Assembly (NCBI RefSeq): GCF_014192375.1
Contig: NZ_JACHXV010000003.1
Coordinates: forward strand, 1-64,000
Length of the DNA stretch: 64,000 bases
Direction: 5' to 3'
Source of the DNA: Endobacter medicaginis
GTDB taxonomy: Bacteria; Pseudomonadota; Alphaproteobacteria; Acetobacterales; Acetobacteraceae
The notes beneath the pieces were generated by a model. That model saw only the letters and a program-made list of their open reading frames with translations. It had not been told where the DNA came from and did not search any database. A program made the translations under genes and the position numbers. Below are positions 47,617 through 55,996 of this stretch, piece after piece (position 1 is the stretch's first letter; each line of letters starts with the position of its first letter).

Positions 47617-48672
47617 ATGAGCGCGCAGGACCTGGCCCTCGCCGCCTTGCGGCGGATCGATCCGGAACGGGCGCATCGACTGGCGATGGCCGGGCTGTCG
47701 CTGGGGCTCGCGGGGACGGACCTGGCGCCGACGCCCGCGCTTGCGACCACCGCGTGCGGGCTCGCCTTCGCCAATCCGATCGGGCTGGCGGCGGGGTTTG
47801 ACAAGCAGGCGCAGGCGGTGCGTCCGCTGATGCGGCTGGGGTTCGGCTTCGTCGAGATCGGCACCGTCACCCCGCGCCCGCAATCCGGCAATCCGCGCCC
47901 GCGGCTGTTCCGGCTGCCCGAGGAGCGGGCGGCGATCAATCGCTTCGGGTTCAACAGCGACGGGATCGAGGCGGTGTGTGCGCGTCTGCGCCGGCTGCGG
48001 GCCGGCTCGCGGCTGCCGGCGCCGCTCGGCGTCAATCTCGGCATCAACAAGCAGGACGCCGACCCGGTGCGCGACTACGCGGCCCTCGCACGCGCCTGCC
48101 AGCCGCATGCGGACTACCTGACCGTCAACCTGTCCTCCCCCAACACGCCGGGCTTGCGCGACCTGCAGACGGCGAAGCGGATCGGGGCGATCCTGTCGGC
48201 GATCGGCGCCGTCAACCGCCTGCCGGTGCTGGTCAAGCTCGCTCCGGACCTCGCCGACGACGACCTGCCTGACCTGCTGGCCGCGATCGCCGAGGGGGGT
48301 GCGGCCGGATTGATCGTGGCGAACACCACCATCGCCCGGCCCGAGGGTCTGCGCGGCGTGCATGCGGGCGAGACGGGCGGGCTGTCCGGCCGGCCGCTGC
48401 GCGAGCGGTCATGCGCGATGCTGGCGCTGGTCGCCCGCCTGGCCGCGAGGCGCGCGGAGACCTCGTCGCTGACACTGATCGGCGCCGGCGGGCTGTCGGA
48501 CGCGTACGACATCATCACCCGCGTCGAGGCCGGCGCGCATCTGGTGCAGCTCTACACCGCCTTTGCCTATGACGGCCCGGCTTTGCTGCCACGTCTGAAA
48601 TCCGACCTCGCCACCGACCTCGCCCGGCGCGGCATCGCCCGTCTCGCCGATCTGCGCGGTTCGGCACTCTAG
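47617..48672 (+). CDS. pyrD: Dihydroorotate dehydrogenase (quinone), class 2
   Basis: This 351-residue membrane-associated flavoenzyme oxidises dihydroorotate to orotate with quinone in pyrimidine synthesis. Class 2 features are the N-terminal amphipathic helix region (residues 1-40), NPIGLAAGFDKQAQ, VEIGTVTPRPQSGNPRPRLFRL, NRFGFNS, the catalytic serine region VNLSSPNTPGLRDLQ, and LIGAGGLSDAYDII with VQLYTAF. ATG 47617 begins 21 bases after element B; GCGGGGATGA is upstream. Confidence 0.95.
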   Translation: MSAQDLALAALRRIDPERAHRLAMAGLSLGLAGTDLAPTPALATTACGLAFANPIGLAAGFDKQAQAVRPLMRLGFGFVEIGTVTPRPQSGNPRPRLFRLPEERAAINRFGFNSDGIEAVCARLRRLRAGSRLPAPLGVNLGINKQDADPVRDYAALARACQPHADYLTVNLSSPNTPGLRDLQTAKRIGAILSAIGAVNRLPVLVKLAPDLADDDLPDLLAAIAEGGAAGLIVANTTIARPEGLRGVHAGETGGLSGRPLRERSCAMLALVARLAARRAETSSLTLIGAGGLSDAYDIITRVEAGAHLVQLYTAFAYDGPALLPRLKSDLATDLARRGIARLADLRGSAL

Positions 48673-48686
48673 AGACGGACAGGGGA

Positions 48687-48761
<75 letters not shown>

Positions 48762-48787
48762 AGGGTCCAAGATGGGCAGGCGCCGGG

Positions 48788-48816
48788 GTCATAGCGGAGG
48801 TGGGCGGGTAACGCAA
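48788..48816 (-). promoter_or_regulatory. Promoter of tRNA-Thr
   Basis: On the minus strand TTGCGT (48816-48811) and TATGAC (48793-48788) are 17 bases apart, about 27 bases before the mature tRNA 5' end. Position and spacing fit a stable-RNA promoter. Confidence 0.55.
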
Positions 48817-48973
48817 CCGGACATTGCCCTCCCCGGGGCCGCATCTGCGGGGGAAGCGGGGCGTTTGGCGGCTCGCAACGAAATCTTTATGTCTTGGTGG
48901 TCAACATACCCGCTGGGCAGTGTCAGGGAGACGGGATGGTCGCGGTTTGAGTGGCGCTCTGCGCACTCTGTGG

Positions 48974-50419
48974 ATGGTCGAAGGCTGCTGCGAGTGCCCG
49001 TCCTGCGGGCTGATGCAGCGATTGCCGACGATGCGGGTGGCGCGGGTGGCGGAATGCCAGCGCTGTGGTGCCCATCTGCGGCGTACACGCCCGGCCGTGG
49101 GGCTGGACGGGACGCTTGTCTTTGCCATCTGTTCGGCGCTGCTGTTCGTGCTGTGCTGCCTGACGCCCATCATGGAGCTCAATGTCTACGGGCGCGAGCG
49201 CGAAGTCAGCCTGTTCACCGGGCCGATCGAGATGGCGCGCGAGGGTTTCGTGCTGACCGGGACACTGGTGGCGATTGCCACCCTGGCGATGCCGGCGTTG
49301 TCGATCGCGCTGATGCTGTTCGTCCAGCTCCGCATCCGCGCGCAGGATTTCGGGCCCAGGGTCGGCGAGGCCATGCGGCTGTACGAGAAGATCCGGCCCT
49401 GGTCGATGATCGAGGTCTACATGCTCGGCATCTTCGTCGCCTATACGAAGCTGGTCGATCTCGCGACGGTGAACCTGAACGTCGCGGTCTATGCGCTGGC
49501 CGCCCTGATGCTGACCCAGGCGGCAACGGATTCGGCGCTCGATGCGCATCTCGTATGGGCGCGGATCGGGCAGACGCGCGGACTTGCCTCGGATGCCTGT
49601 CGGGTGGCGGACGTCGATCCGCCGCCGGCGGATGACCTCGAGCGCACCATGCAGGCCGGCCTCACCCTGGGTGATGCGCATTATTTCTGCGGCTGCGACG
49701 GTTGCGGCGCACTGCTGTGCGACCGCCTGCCCGATGATCCGGTCGATCGGCCGTTCGACGACAAGGCGCCCTATCGCTGTCCGCGCTGCGACGTCGCGCT
49801 CGAACATCGGCGCAGCAATCCGCAGGTTCGCGCCGTCGCCCTGCTGCTGGCGGCGATCGCGCTCTATGTGCCGGCCAACGTGCTGCCGGTGATGCAGACC
49901 TACAAGCTCCAGTCCGGCGGCGGCCACACCATCCTGCATGGCGCGATCGAGCTCTGGCAGGACGGGATGTGGCCGCTCGCCCTGCTGGTGCTGTTCGCCT
50001 CGATCACCGTGCCGGTGCTCAAGATCGGCGCGCTGCTGTGGATGACCATCGCCACCATCCTGGGCACCCCGCGCGGGCTCGTGGGCCGCACCAAGCTGTA
50101 TCGGGTGGTGGTGATCATCGGGCGATGGTCGATGATCGACGTGTTCATGATCTCGATCCTGGTGGCGGTGGTGCGCTATGGCGCGCTCGCCAACATCAAG
50201 GCCCTGCCGGGGGTGGCGTGTTTCGCGGCCGTGGTGGTGCTGACCATCTTCGCCGCCGACCTGTTCGATCCGCGGCGCATGTGGGACGTTGCCGGCTATA
50301 ATGCCGCCGAGCTGCGCCGCCCGCCGATGGCGCGGCAGTGGCACAAGCGCGCAGCGGCGATCAGGGCGGAACTGAGGGCCCGGGGCAAGCTCCGGACGAA
50401 GAGGAATGTGAGCGTTTGA
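48974..50419 (+). CDS. pqiA: Paraquat-inducible protein A (PqiA), envelope lipid transport
   Basis: This 481-residue inner-membrane protein has two PqiA repeats. Each begins with a four-cysteine zinc-finger-like cluster (CPSCG...CQRCG near the N-terminus; CGCDGCG...CPRCD in the middle) followed by four membrane helices. Motifs such as LYEKIRPWSMIEVYMLGIFVAYTKL and GRWSMIDVFMISILVAVVRYG are conserved. PqiA partners the MCE protein PqiB in moving lipids between the membranes. The start is uncertain: ATG 48974 or TTG 48947; neither has a strong ribosome-binding site. pqiB follows after 50 bases. Confidence 0.9.
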   Translation: MVEGCCECPSCGLMQRLPTMRVARVAECQRCGAHLRRTRPAVGLDGTLVFAICSALLFVLCCLTPIMELNVYGREREVSLFTGPIEMAREGFVLTGTLVAIATLAMPALSIALMLFVQLRIRAQDFGPRVGEAMRLYEKIRPWSMIEVYMLGIFVAYTKLVDLATVNLNVAVYALAALMLTQAATDSALDAHLVWARIGQTRGLASDACRVADVDPPPADDLERTMQAGLTLGDAHYFCGCDGCGALLCDRLPDDPVDRPFDDKAPYRCPRCDVALEHRRSNPQVRAVALLLAAIALYVPANVLPVMQTYKLQSGGGHTILHGAIELWQDGMWPLALLVLFASITVPVLKIGALLWMTIATILGTPRGLVGRTKLYRVVVIIGRWSMIDVFMISILVAVVRYGALANIKALPGVACFAAVVVLTIFAADLFDPRRMWDVAGYNAAELRRPPMARQWHKRAAAIRAELRARGKLRTKRNVSV

Positions 50420-50469
50420 CAGATGACCCGGCCCGACCTGCCGCCACGCCCGATGCAGGATCCCATGAC

Positions 50470-52143
50470 ATGACTGACCCTCCGGCAGGCAGTGACCTGC
50501 CGGAGGCGAAGACCCGACGGACACGCTTCTCGATCGTCTGGCTGCTGCCGATCATCGTCGGCGTGATCGCGGTCTGGCTGGCCTGGCAGCAACTGTCGCG
50601 TCGCGGCCCGCTCGTGACCATAACCTTCCAGACCGCGGACGGGCTGACTTCCGGCCAGACCGAGGTCAAGCACAAGGCGGTCTCGCTCGGCACGGTGGAG
50701 TCGATCAAGCTCGCCGACGACCTCAAATCGGTGGTGGTGCGGGTGCGCATGACCGACGAGGCGGTGCCGCTGCTGACCGATCACGCCCGGTTCTGGGTGG
50801 TGCGGCCGCGGCTGAGCGGGGCGAGCGTGTCCGGTCTCGAGACCCTGCTTTCGGGGGCGTACATCTCTGTCGATCCCGGTGATCCGGGGGGCACCTACAC
50901 CACCTCGTTCAAGGGGCTGGAGACGCCACCCGGCGTGCGGTCCGACGAGCCGGGACGCACCTACACGCTGATGGCGGGGTCGGTCGGCTCGATCAGCGAG
51001 GGCTCGCCGGTGTTCTTCCGCGACGTGGTGGTGGGCGAGGTGCTCGGCTACAAGATGCCCCCCGGCGGCCGCGGGCCGATCCCGGTCAGCATCTTCGTGC
51101 GTGACCCCTACGACACCTATCTGCGGACCGACTCCCGTTTCTGGGACGTCTCCGGCGTGCGCTTCGTCGCCGGGCCGACAGGATTCCATGTGCAGCTCGA
51201 ATCGCTGCAGGCGGCGATCTCCGGGGGCGTGGCCTTCGGTCTGCCGAAGCGCCGACGCTCGATGGACGCGCCGGAGGCGCCCGACAATTCATCGTTCAAG
51301 CTTTATGACAGCGAGGACGATGCCGATGCCGCCGGCTACACGGAGCGCATCCCGGCCATCACCTACATCAGCTCCTCGGTCAAGGGACTGGCGGCCGGTT
51401 CCCCGGTGACGATGTTCGGCATCACCGTCGGCGAGGTGCAGGACACAAGGCTGATCGTCGATGCGAAGGCTGGCACCGCCCGCGTGCGGGTGAATTTCGA
51501 GATCCAGCCCGAGCGGGTCGACCTCGACAACAAGGAAAAGCCCTTCGACCGCGTCGCGGCCGCCCGTGCGATGGTCCATAACGGGCTGCGCGCCAGTGTC
51601 GATTCGCAGAATTTCCTCACCGGCAGCTCGATGATCTCACTGGGGTTCGTGCCCAATGCGGAGCCTGAGGAGGCGACGGTGGAGAACGGCGTCATCGTCA
51701 TTCCCAGCCATGCCGGCGGTCTGGCCGGGATCACCGAGACCGTGTCCGCGATCGCATCGAAGATCGAGGCGATGCCACTGACCCAGATCGGCGAGCATCT
51801 CAACGATCTACTGGCCAATGCCTCGGCGACGATCGGCGGCCCGGAGGTCAAGCAGTCGCTGCGTGACCTGCAGAAGACCCTCGCCAGCGTCCAGCACCTC
51901 GCCAACAACGCCGATCGCAAGATGCAGCCGTTCCTCGACCGCCTGCCGGCGATGTCGGACCAGCTCCAGCAGACGCTGACCCGCGTCAACGGCACGGTCG
52001 GCGCCTATGGCGGCGATTCCGACTTCCAGCGCAATCTCCAGCAGACCCTGGGCCAGCTCAACGACACTGCCCGCGCCATCCGGCTGCTGGTCGACTACCT
52101 GAACCGGCATCCTTCGTCGCTGATCACCGGGAGGCATCCGTGA
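50470..52143 (+). CDS. pqiB: MCE-domain lipid-transport protein PqiB
   Basis: This 557-residue protein has an N-terminal membrane anchor (about 20-45) and a periplasmic part with three MCE domains, beginning near TITFQTADGLTSGQTEV, TLMAGSVGSISEGSPVFFR and TYISSSVKGLAAGSPVTMF. A long helical tail follows (about 430-550) that in E. coli PqiB forms a needle across the periplasm. E. coli PqiB is of similar length (546). It forms the tunnel between PqiA and the outer-membrane lipoprotein PqiC. Its stop overlaps the pqiC start. Confidence 0.93.
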   Translation: MTDPPAGSDLPEAKTRRTRFSIVWLLPIIVGVIAVWLAWQQLSRRGPLVTITFQTADGLTSGQTEVKHKAVSLGTVESIKLADDLKSVVVRVRMTDEAVPLLTDHARFWVVRPRLSGASVSGLETLLSGAYISVDPGDPGGTYTTSFKGLETPPGVRSDEPGRTYTLMAGSVGSISEGSPVFFRDVVVGEVLGYKMPPGGRGPIPVSIFVRDPYDTYLRTDSRFWDVSGVRFVAGPTGFHVQLESLQAAISGGVAFGLPKRRRSMDAPEAPDNSSFKLYDSEDDADAAGYTERIPAITYISSSVKGLAAGSPVTMFGITVGEVQDTRLIVDAKAGTARVRVNFEIQPERVDLDNKEKPFDRVAAARAMVHNGLRASVDSQNFLTGSSMISLGFVPNAEPEEATVENGVIVIPSHAGGLAGITETVSAIASKIEAMPLTQIGEHLNDLLANASATIGGPEVKQSLRDLQKTLASVQHLANNADRKMQPFLDRLPAMSDQLQQTLTRVNGTVGAYGGDSDFQRNLQQTLGQLNDTARAIRLLVDYLNRHPSSLITGRHP

Positions 52144-52763
52144 ACCGCTCGCCGTCTCGCCTCTCCCGCGCCATCGCGCCCCTTGGTCTGGCCTGCGCGG
52201 CCCTGCTCGGCGGCTGCGGCTCGGATCCGACCTGGTATCAGGTCATGCCCGTCGCAGGGGCCGCGCAGTCTGGCGGCCCGTCGCCGGTGGAGGTCCGCTC
52301 GGTCAGCTTTCCGTCCGCGCTCGACCGCGACCAGATCGTCACCCGCGCGGGCGATCGGCTGACGCTCGACTCGCATGCCGCATGGGGCGAGGCGCCGGCG
52401 GCCTTGATCGGACGCGCGCTCGCCGCCGATCTCGCCCAGCGCCTGCCCGGCAGCATGGTGTTCCTTCAGGGCAGCGCCATCGCCACCGATCCGCTGGTTC
52501 TGGTCGAGCTGAACGTCAGCCAGTTCAGCGGCGATGCGCAGGGGCAGGCCGTGCTGGCCGGAACGCTTGTCATCCATTGCAAGGGCGCGCTCGGCCAGGC
52601 GGCTTCCGTGCCGGTGCATCTGGTGGCGCCTGCGGGGACCGGCACGCAGGCTCTCGTCGCCTCGCTCAGCGCGCTGGTCGGGCAGCTCGCCGATCAGGCG
52701 GCGGTGCAGATCAGGGCGATGCCGGTGGTGCTGGTGCCTGCGGGGCCGGATCTGCCGGCGTAG
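52140..52763 (+). CDS. pqiC: PqiC-type outer-membrane lipoprotein
   Basis: This 207-residue protein has a signal sequence ending in the lipobox LLGGC (cysteine at about 26) followed by the PqiC/ABC-aux domain: WYQVMP, VEVRSVSFPSALDRDQIVTRAGDRLTLDSHAAWGEAP, and VLVELNVSQFSGDAQGQAVL. It should sit on the inner leaflet of the outer membrane as the receiver of lipids from PqiB. GTG 52140 overlaps the pqiB stop (GTGA). The last 53 bases overlap the convergent AbrB-family gene. Confidence 0.88.
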   Translation: MNRSPSRLSRAIAPLGLACAALLGGCGSDPTWYQVMPVAGAAQSGGPSPVEVRSVSFPSALDRDQIVTRAGDRLTLDSHAAWGEAPAALIGRALAADLAQRLPGSMVFLQGSAIATDPLVLVELNVSQFSGDAQGQAVLAGTLVIHCKGALGQAASVPVHLVAPAGTGTQALVASLSALVGQLADQAAVQIRAMPVVLVPAGPDLPA

Positions 52764-53853
52764 CCCGATCCGCCGGCCGGGCGCCGGGCAGACGTGCGGC
52801 GACAGCGCGCGCGATCATCGGCGTGAAGATCAGCACGAGCACGAACCGCAGGGTCTGCAGCGCGGTGACGAACGGCAGGTCGACATTCGACGAGGCGGCG
52901 ATGATCGCCACCGAATCCATCCCGCCCGGGCTGGTGGCGAGATAGGCGGTCAGCGGGTCGATGCCGAGCGCGATGTGCAGCAGCCAGGCCAGCGCCATGC
53001 CGAAGCCGATCAGCACCACGATCGAGCCCGTCACCGGCAGCAGCGCGTGGGCCGCGGCGCGCAGGATCGCGGGCGTGAACCACAGACCGATCCGCCAGCC
53101 GAGCAGCGCGTAGCTCGCCGCCAGCAGCGGTCGCGGCAGCACGATCGGCAGGCCCGCCACCGCATGCAGCAGGGCGGCGGCGGCCATCGACAGCAGCATC
53201 GGTCCGGCCGGCAGGCGCGAACGCCGGCCCAGCCAGGCGGCGAGGCCGATCAGCGCCAGCGTGAGCGCCAGGGCCAGCGGCGGAACGGGGGCGAACCAGG
53301 CCGGCGCGGCCGGGGCGGCCGCATGGCCCGGATGCGGCCACAGCCGGGCGATCAGCGAGGCGGTCACCGCGACGAACACCACGCGCAGATACTGCATGAA
53401 GGCGACCAGCCGGGCATCGGCGCCGAATGCCTCGGCGATCAGCATCATCGCCGAGGCAGCCCCGGGCGAGGAGCCCCAGATCGCGGTGCTGCCCGGCAGC
53501 AGCCGCAGTTTCGACATCGCCCAGCCGAGCAGGGTGGAGAGCGCGATCGTCGCCAGCACGATGAGGGCGAACAGCGGCAGATGCTGCCAGGCGGTGCGCA
53601 GGATCGAGCCGTCGAGCGTGCGGCCGAGCATCGCGCCGATCACCGCCTGGGCGAGATTGATCCAGACCGGCGGCACCGCGATCGGCGCCAGCCGACCGGC
53701 GCCCAGTGTGGCCACCAGCACCGCCGCCGCCATCGGCCCGAGCAGCAGCGACGCTGGCAGGCCGGTCAGGTCGAGTGCGGCGCTGGTCGGCACGGAGACC
53801 GCCAGCAGCACCGCCCAGGCGAACAGCCGTTCCTGACGGTCTGCCGCGTTCAT
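52711..53853 (-). CDS. AbrB/AidB-family inner-membrane protein
   Basis: This 380-residue protein has about ten membrane helices arranged as two AbrB-type repeats. The repeated signature is GLPASLLLGPMAAAVL and LLPGSTAIWGSSPGAASAMMLIAEAFGAD in the first half, and YLATSPGGMDSVAIIAASSNVDLPFV in the second. The family (PF05145) is often misnamed ammonia monooxygenase; its substrate is unknown. It lies six bases after the isochorismatase-type gene, so the two are probably co-transcribed under the nearby TetR regulator. Confidence 0.85.
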   Translation of the reverse strand: MNAADRQERLFAWAVLLAVSVPTSAALDLTGLPASLLLGPMAAAVLVATLGAGRLAPIAVPPVWINLAQAVIGAMLGRTLDGSILRTAWQHLPLFALIVLATIALSTLLGWAMSKLRLLPGSTAIWGSSPGAASAMMLIAEAFGADARLVAFMQYLRVVFVAVTASLIARLWPHPGHAAAPAAPAWFAPVPPLALALTLALIGLAAWLGRRSRLPAGPMLLSMAAAALLHAVAGLPIVLPRPLLAASYALLGWRIGLWFTPAILRAAAHALLPVTGSIVVLIGFGMALAWLLHIALGIDPLTAYLATSPGGMDSVAIIAASSNVDLPFVTALQTLRFVLVLIFTPMIARAVAARLPGARPADRATPADPAPQAPAPPASP

Positions 53854-53859
53854 CGCCGC

Positions 53860-54420
53860 TCAGCCGAGGGTGATCGCCTCGCTGTCGCGCAGCCGGGCGA
53901 TGCGCGGGAGGGTTCGGGTGACGGAAAACGCATGCAGCCCCTCGCCGGGCGCCGAGCAGGCATCCGGCGCGATCACCACGTTGTAGCCGAGCTCCCAGGC
54001 GTTGCGCGCGGTCGATTCGACGCCGATCGTGGTGGCGATGCCGGCCAGCACGATGGTGTCGACCTGCAGCCGGCGCAGCCGCAGGTCGAGTTCGGTGCCG
54101 GTGAAGGCACCCCAGTGGCGCTTGAGCACCACGATGTCGCCGGGCCGCTCGAGACCGTCGGCGAGCACGGCGAAATCCGCTGGCGGCGGCCCGGCCATCG
54201 GCTGGTCGACGAGCTGGCTCGGCGGGGCGGCGGCCAGATCGACATGCACCAGAACCACCGGCGCCCCCGCCGCGCGGAACCGCTCCGCCAGCGCGGTGCA
54301 GCGCGACAGCACCTCGTCGGCACTGTGCGGGGTCAGGCCGGGCAGGGCGAGGATGCCGCGTTGCAGGTCGATCAGCACCAGGGCGGTGCGCCGGGGGTCG
54401 AGGGTGAGGCGATCGGTCAT
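53860..54420 (-). CDS. Isochorismatase-family hydrolase, YecD type
   Basis: This 186-residue cytosolic protein has Asp18 in LVLIDLQRGIL and Lys100 in VVLKRHWGAF, but the usual catalytic cysteine is replaced by Gly133 in GIATTIGVESTARNAWELG. This is the arrangement in E. coli YecD, whose activity is unknown. Without the nucleophile it cannot use the standard nicotinamidase or isochorismatase-like thiol mechanism. It is divergent from the TetR gene and faces two operator-like palindromes. Confidence 0.87.
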   Translation of the reverse strand: MTDRLTLDPRRTALVLIDLQRGILALPGLTPHSADEVLSRCTALAERFRAAGAPVVLVHVDLAAAPPSQLVDQPMAGPPPADFAVLADGLERPGDIVVLKRHWGAFTGTELDLRLRRLQVDTIVLAGIATTIGVESTARNAWELGYNVVIAPDACSAPGEGLHAFSVTRTLPRIARLRDSEAITLG

Positions 54421-54450
54421 CGGGCTTGCTCCGTTGAGGTCGGGGCATTT

Positions 54451-54466
54451 ATGAGGAAGGGCTCAT
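54451..54466. promoter_or_regulatory. TetR operator candidate O1
   Basis: ATGAG-GAAGGG-CTCAT is a perfect five-base dyad in the divergent gap. Compared with O2 (54480-54497) read on the other strand, it shares TGAGGA and GGCTCA. The centres of O1 and O2 are 30 bases apart, about three helical turns. Confidence 0.6.
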
Positions 54467-54479
54467 GAAAGGCAAGATA

Positions 54480-54497
54480 TGTGAGCCAATCCTCACA
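54480..54497. promoter_or_regulatory. TetR operator candidate O2, overlapping the tetR start codon
   Basis: TGTGAG-CCAATC-CTCACA is a perfect six-base dyad that includes the GTG start codon at 54481. Binding here would block the regulator's own gene, the classical autoregulation of TetR proteins. Confidence 0.6.
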
Positions 54498-55137
54498 AAA
54501 CTCTGATCGCCCGCGGCCGCCGCGGCGTTCGCGCGGTACGGCCCGGGTGGCGGCACTGCTGGATTCGGCGGAGCGCGTGTTTGCCACCCAGGGCTATGCG
54601 GCGGCGACGATGACCGCGATCGCTGCCGGGGCGGGCGCATCGATCGGCTCGCTGTACCAGTTCTTTCCCGGCAAGGAGGCGGTGGCGCGCGGCGTGCTGG
54701 AGCGGTGCTTCGGCCAGCTCTACGCCGAACTCGACGCCCTGGCGGGGCAGCCGGTGGATGCGGCCGGGCTGGCCGATGCGCTTTCGACGCTGATGCTGCG
54801 CCACGCGACGGCGCGTGCGGCGGGCATGGCGATGCTCGATGCCGGCTCCGCAGGTCAGTCCGGTGTCCGGGCCGAGATCCGCGCCGGGCTGCGCGAGCGG
54901 ATCGCCCGTGCGCTCTGCCGGTCGGCGCCGGAGCTCGATCCGCACCGCGCGGCGCAGGTCGCGGTGATGATCCTGCAGATGTCGAAGACGGTGATCCTCG
55001 CCCCGGGCGCATCGGGCGAGGTCGAGGGTATCGAGGAGGGTTTTCGCGTCCTGCTGCGGGCGGCGCTGCCGGTCTGGCTGGCGGTCCCGCCCCCCCAGCC
55101 CGGGCCGGGCGAGGCCGGTTCGTCGCGCCAGCGATAG
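54481..55137 (+). CDS. TetR-family transcriptional regulator
   Basis: This 218-residue repressor has an N-terminal helix-turn-helix (about 25-70: LLDSAERVFATQGYAAATMTAIAAGAGASIGSLYQFFPGKEAVA) and an all-helical ligand domain that I cannot assign to a known effector. The start is GTG 54481 inside operator O2; no other start precedes the conserved DNA-binding region. It presumably controls itself and the divergent YecD-like and AbrB-family genes. Its 3' 283 bases are overlapped on the opposite strand by the long C-terminal extension of the metallo-hydrolase gene. Confidence 0.88.
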   Translation: MSQSSQNSDRPRPPRRSRGTARVAALLDSAERVFATQGYAAATMTAIAAGAGASIGSLYQFFPGKEAVARGVLERCFGQLYAELDALAGQPVDAAGLADALSTLMLRHATARAAGMAMLDAGSAGQSGVRAEIRAGLRERIARALCRSAPELDPHRAAQVAVMILQMSKTVILAPGASGEVEGIEEGFRVLLRAALPVWLAVPPPQPGPGEAGSSRQR

Positions 55138-55976
55138 GTCGCGCCCTCCGCCACCACCCGGCCGGCCGACGGGCCAGGAAAATGGCTGCTGCAGACCAGC
55201 GCGTCGCTGCGTTCGGCCAGGGCGAGCATGGCATGGCGCGACGCCGTCGCCTGAAGGGGGTCGGCGCAGAACATCGACGAGTGGTCCGGGTGGGCGACCT
55301 GCACCGGCTGGTGCATGACGTCGCCGGCGAACAGCACGGTCGCGTCGGCGACGTCGAGGCGGACCGAGAAATGATCGACCGAATGGCCCGGGCTCGGCAG
55401 ATAGGTGAAGCCGGGCGGCAGGGTGCCGCCATCCGGACGGCCGGACGCGTCGACGAACACCGCCTGCCCGGTGGCGACCACCGGCTCGATGCTGTCGGCG
55501 AGCAGCCCGGCGTTGCGGTGCGCCTGCCCGATCTCCGAGCGGAAGAACTCATAGCCCGCACGCGGCAGGAAGACGCGGGCACCGGGGAAGCTCGGCACCC
55601 ACTGTCCGTCGACCCGGCGGGTCAGCCAGCCAACATGGTCGGGGTGCAGATGGGTGATGAGCACGTCCGTGATCGTGGACGGTGTCGCCCCCGCCGCCTC
55701 CAGCCGCGCGAGCCAGGGCGTGTCGAGCCGGTCGAAGGCCGGGCTCGGGCGGGTCTTGTGATTGCCGATGCCGGCATCGACCAGCACCTGCCGCGTGCCG
55801 GTCTCGTCCGGCCATGTGACCAGCCAGGCATGCACACTCAGGGTGGCGGTGCCGGAGGCGGCCGCATCCGGCGGCAGCGTGGGCAGCAGCGTGGCGAGCG
55901 GGACATCGAACCCGGTCTCGACGATGCGCGCGATCCGCGCCGGGCCGACCTGCCAGGTCTCGGGCGGGACAGTCAA
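54855..55976 (-). CDS. Metallo-beta-lactamase-fold hydrolase with antisense C-terminal extension
   Basis: This 373-residue reading frame has a complete MBL domain in its first 280 or so residues: THLHPDHVGW with ligands His109, His111, Asp113 and His114, SPGHSVDHF, FAGDVMHQP and CSSHFPGP. The type is close to quorum-quenching lactonase-like and other MBL hydrolases; the substrate is unknown. After about residue 281 the sequence becomes Ser/Arg-rich and simply mirrors the tetR gene on the other strand. The family ends near residue 280, so the original stop codon has probably been lost. A frameshift or sequencing error near 55137 is the alternative. Confidence 0.75.
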   Translation of the reverse strand: MTVPPETWQVGPARIARIVETGFDVPLATLLPTLPPDAAASGTATLSVHAWLVTWPDETGTRQVLVDAGIGNHKTRPSPAFDRLDTPWLARLEAAGATPSTITDVLITHLHPDHVGWLTRRVDGQWVPSFPGARVFLPRAGYEFFRSEIGQAHRNAGLLADSIEPVVATGQAVFVDASGRPDGGTLPPGFTYLPSPGHSVDHFSVRLDVADATVLFAGDVMHQPVQVAHPDHSSMFCADPLQATASRHAMLALAERSDALVCSSHFPGPSAGRVVAEGATYRWRDEPASPGPGWGGGTASQTGSAARSRTRKPSSIPSTSPDAPGARITVFDICRIITATCAARCGSSSGADRQSARAIRSRSPARISARTPD

Positions 55977-55996
55977 GGCGGCGCCGGACAGGGCGG

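Noticed and set aside
52534-54468. A 644-codon plus-strand frame across the AbrB-family and hydrolase genes
   Set aside because: It is extremely rich in Arg, Gln, Gly and Asp with no domain, and lies opposite two recognisable proteins.
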